Below, in pieces: positions 58,038 through 64,000 of a stretch of 64,000 bases of DNA. The notes under the pieces are model-generated. The model saw nothing but the letters and a program-made list of their open reading frames with translations, did no database searches and was not told the origin of the DNA. The stretch spans positions 372,001-436,000 of the forward strand of contig JBCAMK010000012.1 of the NCBI GenBank assembly GCA_038503065.1. The letters are read 5' to 3'. Position numbers and translations under genes: made by a program. Source of the DNA: Paragyromitra xinjiangensis (lineage: Eukaryota > Ascomycota > Pezizomycetes > Pezizales > Discinaceae). Within the stretch, counting starts at the first letter, position 1. Each line of letters opens with the position of its first letter.

Positions 58038-59571
58038 GATTATATTTACCCACGACCTTGTATACTGACGTAGTGTTTTGCTACTCGAGATGAATGGTTT
58101 CGTGAGTACAGAGAGCGGGGAAGGTGAGGTTAAGATACCGAATTCTTACCTAAGCGAAGGCTTAATCTTGAGACATCACTCGTTCTATCCCAAGATCTAG
58201 TGGCAGGAGATGGTTTCCTAGTCCATATCTAAAGGTTAGAGGAATGGAAAACTGTGGGTAATTAGAAAAGTTAGGTTATTAACATCAGTATACTGAGTGA
58301 GTATACAAGTCATAGGGTCGCCCAGTTAGGGGGTTAAATTAATGGGGCATCGATATGCTCTATATTTTCGACGTGAAAGTGACCAATAGGTATGATTCTT
58401 TCCGCAATAAATTGGAGAATATAATCGAGCTACCGTTTATCTTGTTTCAAACCCAATTAGGTTTAGTGTGTTTTATGTGTCCACATTGCTGGGTCACTGA
58501 TTGATTGATTAATTCATTAAGTACATCTGACTACCCAGGTTACGGTACTATCGCACCGGGTGGTGAATACTCTGCCATCACCAAGCCATTGAAACCATTG
58601 CATCTTTTCCCCAATTACAGATTTCGTTACTAATCTTACGGAGATGATCCGGGCCCATAGTCATAAAACTCAATCTCTGTTGATTTTCCTCCTGGAGGCT
58701 ACTAATCCCATACGTCGGTAAAACTGTTAAGCTGTAGCCGCCAATTGGCTTAACCAGGCTTTGAGGTTCGAGTTGCTAAGCCTAGACAAGAAGTAATATG
58801 AGTGCGGGTTTAGCACTAGTAAAGGTTGAATAGGGTAATCAAAGATAGTAGTTTGTTCCTGATTATAAACGGTCGCTCGATCTTGTGAATACGAGGTGAT
58901 GATGGATTCATTAATTATAAGTACATCTATCTGGTGAATACAATGGTGTGAAGAGGCTATCAGGAAATGGCTTTCAGTAAAGTTACTACTAGGGTACCCA
59001 AAAGTAAGGCTTTTCCATAAATAGAGACCCTTATTATGGTGCATGCAGCTCCTTCGCTAATAAACTCTAGCTAGTCATTCTTAGGAGGTTTGCTGATCAC
59101 CTTGATATAAGTAGAAGGCTAGTGGGCTCGATGCTAGACGAGAACAGCGAATAGCGACTAACAAGAGGGCGATAAAAGATGTTCGAAGGGGTAAAACTGT
59201 ACTCACTAGGAGGATTGGTTACGCATGTGTACTAGGAGCCTCCGCAACACACTTTCTAGAGCCTTTCGTACTGCACCTAACGAGGAAGCCTATTTCCAAC
59301 AAGGTCGAACTATAGCTAGAGCTTAGTTCTATTGACAGGCAATGAAAACTAAGGTATAAATTCATTTGTGGGCGAAGACTACGTTCTATAAATGTGGCCC
59401 AAATATTTCCAATATCAACTTTCCATCGCTAAACACAATCACCTTCGTTACAAGCAAACTTTCCAACTACTGTTCATCCAATATAGTGTGGCGCAACAAG
59501 AAATATGGACACAAAATAAAAAACCTGGAAATCACTAAACGGTAATACCCACCAAAAGCCCATTACCAAAC
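58038..59571. other. Intergenic between lectin genes C and D
   Basis: Contains the conserved upstream block of gene C at 58142–58184. The remaining 1.3 kb shows no supportable gene. The frame at 58727–59044 lacks features of a real protein. Confidence 0.4.
58142..58184 (-). promoter_or_regulatory. Conserved upstream block of lectin gene C
   Basis: On the plus strand this reads ATTCTTACCTAAGCGAAGG, then TTAATCTTGAGA, then CATCACTCG. It lies about 105–147 bp before the ATG at 58037. An AGCGGGGAAGGTGA-like segment between it and the gene is also shared with gene B. Confidence 0.65.
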
Positions 59572-61029
59572 CTAACTCACGGCAATATATGAAGCTCCAG
59601 CAGAGTATAGAATAGTATCATCCCAACTATCAATATGCCATGTCATCCCCGAGGCATTAATGGTAGAAGCATTCACCTTGAGCCTAAGGAAATGTTTGCA
59701 GCTAATTTCAAACGAATTGATTGCCATCAGGACGCGAGGAGGGGCAGTAAACATATCATGATCTTTACCAAAGCTCACATGACCGCTATTGTAAAGCTGA
59801 GGATGAACTGGTGGTCTTATATCCATAGTGCTAAACCTGCCGCTGAGAACACCTGGCTTATCTGCTGGATATGCAACCCATGTAGCCGTACCGAAATTCA
59901 GTACTGAATCGCCTAAAGTCTCGATATGGATGGTGAAGCCGGTTGCGGTGACGTTGGTCTCATAAGTTTTCACGCGCCAATCGGAGGTATGGCGCATCTC
60001 CAGTACTGTGAGCCAGACCACCACCCGTGGAGGCGCGGAATAGGAACGTGGGAAAGTGATTAGACGTGTATGGTGGCTCTGCGGATCGTCCCAATTGAAG
60101 TCTTCGAGGGTGTTGAACGCCCCAAATTGGAAGTCTGTATTGTTTTTCTCTATCTCTAACCACGTGCAACCGCCGCCATACAACTTCGTGTCTGCCCAAG
60201 TGTTGATATTGATGCTGAAGCGATCGTTCTTGACATTACTAGAATGGGAATGGATACGAATGAAGGCGTCGTTTCCGATATCTAACATGTTGAGCCCTAT
60301 GGGCAGGCCTGGTGGCGCGGAATATGGACTAATAAAGGATATTTGTTTCGAGGTATCCGCGCGTGGCTGATTCCACGGTCGCACTTCACTGGTATAAAAG
60401 GATCCGATGATCGGTCCTGGGGTAGTTGTTGCTCTTGGCCTGAGGACAGTGCTGGAGGCACTCTCTCGGTTACTAGCCACTAGCAGCGTTCTTTTCAATG
60501 CCAAGAGTTCATTCTCAAGCTTGCTGTTTGCTAAACGGAGAACCCTATTATCTTCAATATATTTCTCAACGGCAGCGGCGTGTTGGACGCGCTCTCGCTC
60601 GAGAGCAATTGCATTCTGGAGGAATTGTTGTTCAAGGAGATTTGTATGCTGAAGACGCTCCCTCTCGAGAGTAGTAGTATGTTGAAGACGCTCCCGCTCA
60701 AGAATGCTGTTGAGGACTTCATTCAACTAAGGTAATGTTGAGCATGCTCAAACATGCCTCAATTGATAGGGTGTCTCAGTGCTTACATTGCCTACCACGC
60801 GATCAAATACGAGTGCAGGTGCACATGAAATATATTCGAGGCTAGTATAGAAGTCTGTATGGTAGGATGTTAGCATAGAGTTAAAGTGAAGGAGACACAA
60901 GAGAAGACACGAGAGATAGGAGCCAGGCGAACCTTGAAAATGGGAGATAAGATCCGAGGCGTTTAAGAGTGAGCGGTTGAGGATATGTGGAGCAGGGGTA
61001 TATTGAGGGGCTATCTGAGGACTAGTCAT
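59572..61029 (-). CDS. H-type lectin protein D: cap, 4-unit stalk, three lectin domains
   Basis: I join three exons on the minus strand, 61029–60933, 60854–60787 and 60726–59572, giving 439 residues. The cap has YTPAPHILNRS, then DLISHFQDFYTSLEYIS and APALVFDRVVGN. Four 11-residue stalk units follow (ILERERLQHTT first; the third, LLEQQFLQNAI, is the most diverged), then the closing AVEKYIEDN and a coiled coil. Three H-type lectin domains open at IIGSFYTSEVRPW, FQFGAFNTLEDF and VLSGRFSTMDIRP. The first has GGCTWLEIEK. It ends AGASYIAVS, differing slightly from the other copies. No signal peptide is present and exon 2 is 68 nt. Domain 1 is closest by eye to that of protein A (EVRPWNQPR shared). 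Confidence 0.9.
60574..60705 (-). repeat. Stalk repeat of lectin D, four 33-bp units
   Basis: Four in-frame 33-bp units encode ILERERLQHTT, TLERERLQHTN, LLEQQFLQNAI and ALERERVQHAA. Confidence 0.88.
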
Positions 61030-61145
61030 TACTCGTCGGGGCGTACGTCTGGTTACTGAACAATGGCTGATTTCGTGTGTAGGGGGGGGGCTTCAAGCTT
61101 CAGGCTTCGGGGTCTAGATAAGTGGGGAGATGTGGTTATGTTTTA

Positions 61146-61183
61146 AATTCTTATCTAAGCGAAGATCATAAAATATCACTCGA
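61146..61183 (-). promoter_or_regulatory. Conserved upstream block of lectin gene D
   Basis: On the plus strand this reads AATTCTTATCTAAGCGAAG, then ATCATAAAA, then TATCACTCG. It lies about 117–154 bp before the ATG at 61029. The middle part is less conserved than in genes B and C. Confidence 0.6.
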
Positions 61184-61711
61184 TAAGATCCCCGATACAG
61201 CTTGTCGAAAGTAGCAGGCATCTAGGGAGATAGAAAACGGGTCGACTGACTGTTCTTTAAGATCTGGAAGCGTGTCCTATCTAATTATTCATGTAATAGT
61301 TCCCGAAAGCCTTGTTCTTGGGTGTCTATTTCTCTCATTCCCACCTCCAAAGTCACGCTTAAGCGATATTGTATTTAGGAAGTTTCTCCGACACAGCTAC
61401 TAGGTAGTGGCTCCTTGAGGGTAATATAGTGATATTGTACTATTTTGTTATTTTTTGTGTACTTTCCTTATGGGTGTAGAATATAGGTATTTGTTTTATG
61501 AGGGTAGTTGGGGGGAGGGGGTGGTTGAGCACGTTTAGGAGCGAAAGGATTAATGAAAGACCGAAGCCTATAGTAAGAAAGTATTAGTACGGATTGAAAT
61601 GGTTAGACAGGTGGGAAGAGGATATTAGGCAGGGTAATCTAAAATCGAAATGTTTGTTTATATTCATAGATAGTCACTCGCTATTCTGGGGATACCTACT
61701 GTAAAAAGAGG

Positions 61712-61730
61712 GATAGATAGATAGATAGAT
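61712..61730. repeat. GATA microsatellite
   Basis: Nearly five head-to-tail GATA units. Confidence 0.9.
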
Positions 61731-61860
61731 ATTTCATTTACGCATCCAGCCCTATTTAAAAAGAGGGAGTGTGTAGTGAAGACTTAATTAATTCCTATCT
61801 AAATAATATAAGGAGATAAAGGTCGTATGCACTGTTAGTTTAATAGGTTCTCATTGGCCC

Positions 61861-61914
61861 GCTTGGGCTTGGGCTTGGGCTTGGCTTGGGCTTGGCTGGG
61901 GCTTGGCTGGGGCT
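61861..61914. repeat. GGGCTT/GGCTT simple repeat
   Basis: About nine head-to-tail units alternating between GGGCTT, GGCTT and GGGGCTT. Confidence 0.9.
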
Positions 61915-61939
61915 AATCTATGTAAAAACTTACCTTTCG

Positions 61940-62000
61940 TCGTGCTTACAGGAGGGGTCGAAGGCCGCGCAGCGGCCTGAGAGCCCGACTGTGAGCACGA
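61940..62000. repeat. Nested GC-rich hairpin
   Basis: An outer stem pairs TCGTGCTTACAG (61940–61951) with CTGTGAGCACGA (61989–62000), 11 of 12 bases complementary. Inside, AGGCCGC-GCA-GCGGCCT (61962–61978) forms a perfect 7-bp stem with a GCA loop. Confidence 0.75.
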
Positions 62001-62097
62001 AAACATACTTTAGAGTAGTCTTTCTAAATTTGAGAAACAATAATGCTTCAAAGTTTCTGTCTACTGACTTTGTAAAATTGCATGTATTCTCTTTAAA

Positions 62098-62114
62098 TCC
62101 GGCCGCAGGCCGGA
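62098..62114. repeat. GC-rich hairpin with GCA loop
   Basis: TCCGGCC-GCA-GGCCGGA forms a perfect 7-bp stem with the same GCA loop as the hairpin at 61962–61978, set in AT-rich DNA. Confidence 0.75.
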
Positions 62115-62874
62115 CGTGGCTTGTAGTCATGTAGGCCCGTATTTATAGACAGAGCGTGCATACTAGTGCTACGAAATTTTTATGACTTCCGACGTCCCTA
62201 CTAGAGCTTACATGTACTGTCGATACCCGATTAATTTAGAAAGCCTATTTGCAATAATACTGGTGAATAAGCTTTCTAACAGCTGACGTTAGATAAAGTA
62301 TGGTAAACTGGCATTTACATCCGCTGTAAAGGTTTCTGGTGCGGTGCACAGTGACACACGAGTTTACCATGCCCGGGTATCTAATTCAAAGCAAATGAAA
62401 GAAAGAGGCATTGTCATTCGAGGGTGCTAGGTGGGTTATAATTGGGAGCGTAGGATAGATTCCATACGTATAATACAGAGGACAAATATCACGTTCGACC
62501 AGTGTCAGCAGCAACAATTTAGGAAGGAATTTGATGGTCATCCTGAAGACATGAGGCTCGCTAGTAATCATTTAACGTATATGAAGGAACATGGTGAAAG
62601 ATTATAACGCGACGAAAAACAATTCGAGTAGTGCCATTAGTTATGGGCCAGCGGGGAGAAGGTAAAACCGAACGCGAGCAAAAACAAAGCAACCAAGAGC
62701 GTTCACGATAACTGAGTCATGAGATAAAACATGAGCATAATTTCTTGGAAAGGAACCATTACATGATGGGTGTATTCAGTAAATATTGAAGAGTTAGTGT
62801 CGTTGGTTTAGTTGCCTTGCTACATTTGCATTCGGGGTTACTGGTAGGGCATGGCATATATCAACGCCCCGTAG

Positions 62875-63942
62875 TCAAGGTGAGCCAAGAGCAATATACG
62901 AAGCCCCTGCTGAGTATAGAATGCTGTCATCCCAGGTATCTAGATGCCAGGTCATCCCAGTAGCAGTAATGTCAGAAGCCTTCACTGCGACTCGTAGATC
63001 GTGTTTGCAACTAAGGTTGAGTGAGTTGAGTGCTAGTATGGTGCGAGGAGGGGAGGTAAAAGTGTTGCCAAAGTCCACATATGCGCTGTTGTAACGCTGG
63101 GAATGCTCTGCCGGCCTTGCTTCTTCGGTACTGAATTTACCGCTGGAGATGTTTGGTTTGTCTGCTGGGTAGGCAACCCACGAGGCAGCAATACCGTAGA
63201 GCTCAGAATCACCCCCACTGTCTATACGGATGGTGAAACCGGTTGCGGTAACATCGGTTTCATAAGCTCTAACGCACCAATTTGTTTTAGAAGACATGTC
63301 CAATATTTTTAACCAGACTACAACCTTTGGCGGTGTAGAGTATGTCCGTGTAAAAGCGATCTGGCGTGCATAGTGTGTTACTAGTGTGTCGCAGTAGCCA
63401 TCTCTAGTGTGAAAGGATCCGAATTGGAAGTCTGGATCGTTTGTCCCTTTTTCTAACCATGTACAGCCACTAGCGTGCAGTACTGTATCACACCAAGTAT
63501 CGAGATTGATGTTGAAGCGATCTACTTTTATATCGCTGGCATAGGCATTCACACGAATGACTTTATTTTTTGAAAGGTTGAGCAGGTTGAGCCCTACGCA
63601 CAGGTTTGGTGGCGCGGAATATGGGTGCGCAAAGGTGACCGTCTTCGAGGTTTTTTCACGTGACTCTCGGAGAGGCCGCACCTCGTAGGTATAGAAGGTT
63701 CCAATACTAGGACTAGATTCTATAATGGGGTTGGAGATCGCTTTTAGTTCTGCGAGCTCGGATTGGAGTTGGTCGTTTATCGACTGAAGGGCCTTATTCT
63801 CCTCGCGGCATTTATCAAGGGCAGTAGCGTGCTCGAGACGTTCCCGCTCAAGAGCTGCGGCATGCTCGAGACGCTCTTTTTCAAGGGCAGTTATATGTTG
63901 AAGAGATCTCTGTTGAATAGTAGCAGTGTAGGCATCATTCAA
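62875..63942 (-). CDS. H-type lectin protein E, 5' end beyond window: 3-unit stalk, three lectin domains
   Basis: This is the third exon of a fifth family member, 355 codons plus stop. It starts at the TTG after a CTAG acceptor at 63943, exactly as in the paralogs. Exons 1 and 2, encoding the cap, lie past position 64000. The stalk has three 11-residue units (TIQQRSLQHIT, ALEKERLEHAA, ALERERLEHAT) and a closing ALDKCREEN unit. Three H-type lectin domains open at SIGTFYTYEVRP, FQFGSFHTRDGY and ISSGKFSTEEARP. The first has SGCTWLEKG. The C-terminus is AGASYIALGSP, two residues longer than in A, B and C. The gene is cut by the window, not by mutation; no internal stop or shift is seen. Confidence 0.9.
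   Translation of the reverse strand: MNDAYTATIQQRSLQHITALEKERLEHAAALERERLEHATALDKCREENKALQSINDQLQSELAELKAISNPIIESSPSIGTFYTYEVRPLRESREKTSKTVTFAHPYSAPPNLCVGLNLLNLSKNKVIRVNAYASDIKVDRFNINLDTWCDTVLHASGCTWLEKGTNDPDFQFGSFHTRDGYCDTLVTHYARQIAFTRTYSTPPKVVVWLKILDMSSKTNWCVRAYETDVTATGFTIRIDSGGDSELYGIAASWVAYPADKPNISSGKFSTEEARPAEHSQRYNSAYVDFGNTFTSPPRTILALNSLNLSCKHDLRVAVKASDITATGMTWHLDTWDDSILYSAGASYIALGSP
63823..63921 (-). repeat. Stalk repeat of lectin E, three 33-bp units
   Basis: Three in-frame 33-bp units encode TIQQRSLQHIT, ALEKERLEHAA and ALERERLEHAT. Confidence 0.88.
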
Positions 63943-64000
63943 CTAACCATTATAAAGTTAGGTATCACCGAAAATACTTTAAGGGTAGAGTTCTCGAGGT

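Larger units (their letters stand above)
61030..62874. other. Intergenic between lectin genes D and E, repeat-bearing
   Basis: Contains the conserved block of gene D, a GATA microsatellite, a GGGCTT repeat and two GC-rich hairpins with GCA loops, each listed separately. No gene seen. Confidence 0.5.

Noticed and set aside
58727..59044. 105-codon minus-strand frame between lectin genes C and D, considered as a lectin fragment or rRNA relic
   Set aside because: Does not match any lectin domain segment, and I recognise no rRNA sequence.
1..64000. CRISPR arrays, rRNA operon, tRNA genes
   Set aside because: No regularly spaced identical repeats, no rRNA core sequences and no cloverleaf with a GGTTCGA-type arm that I could support by eye. 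A tRNA scan would settle the last point.

Overview
This window is nuclear DNA of a filamentous ascomycete (Pezizomycotina). The genes have short GT–AG introns, mostly 45–65 nt and one of only 37 nt. Gene density is about one per 3–4 kb, and the conserved genes are typical fungal ones: Rad23, Set2, Erf4, an ATRX/Rad54-like SNF2 ATPase and a PTS1-bearing citrate synthase. A family of H-type lectin genes would fit an early-diverging class such as Pezizomycetes or Orbiliomycetes, but that placement is inference.

Layout. 0.8–5.2 kb: two membrane proteins of unknown role. 6.4–13.1 kb: RAD23 (7 exons) followed by SET2 (4 exons) on the same strand. 14.3 kb: a MITE. 16.0 kb: a small cysteine-containing secreted protein recovered only by splicing three exons. 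18.2–19.0 kb: the Erf4 palmitoyltransferase subunit on the minus strand, probably lacking its first exon here. 21.4–22.6 kb: a short-chain dehydrogenase. 23.1–29.5 kb: one very long SAM-domain plus SNF2 translocase gene, carrying an imperfect 19-bp tandem duplication that shifts the frame unless a 40-nt micro-intron is removed. 30.7 kb: a polytopic membrane protein.

32–38 kb is the repeat-rich, accessory part. It holds two related MITEs on either side of an F-box/ankyrin gene and a degenerate ~80-bp minisatellite. A PD-(D/E)XK-like nuclease-domain gene there is bracketed by 63-bp direct repeats. 38.7–40.3 kb: citrate synthase ending in AKL. 44.7–51.1 kb: a LaeA-like methyltransferase, a lipid-droplet-type serine hydrolase and a coiled-coil protein of unknown function.

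The most striking content is a dispersed family of five H-type lectin genes: 41.9 kb on plus; 54.3, 56.7, 59.6 and 62.9 kb on minus, the last cut by the window edge. All share one architecture. Exons 1 and 2 (exon 2 is exactly 68 nt in all four complete copies) encode an N-terminal cap with no signal peptide. Exon 3 encodes an 11-residue-repeat coiled-coil stalk followed by three H-type lectin domains. The number of 11-residue (33-bp) stalk units is 1, 2, 3, 4 and 5 in the five paralogs, so the family looks like a length ladder. Three of the minus-strand copies also share a conserved block about 105–150 bp upstream of the start codon. This looks like a recently expanded and diversifying intracellular lectin system, perhaps for defence or self/non-self recognition; that role is inference.

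Many genes also show a coding-strand switch from C-rich to G-rich composition from 5' to 3'.
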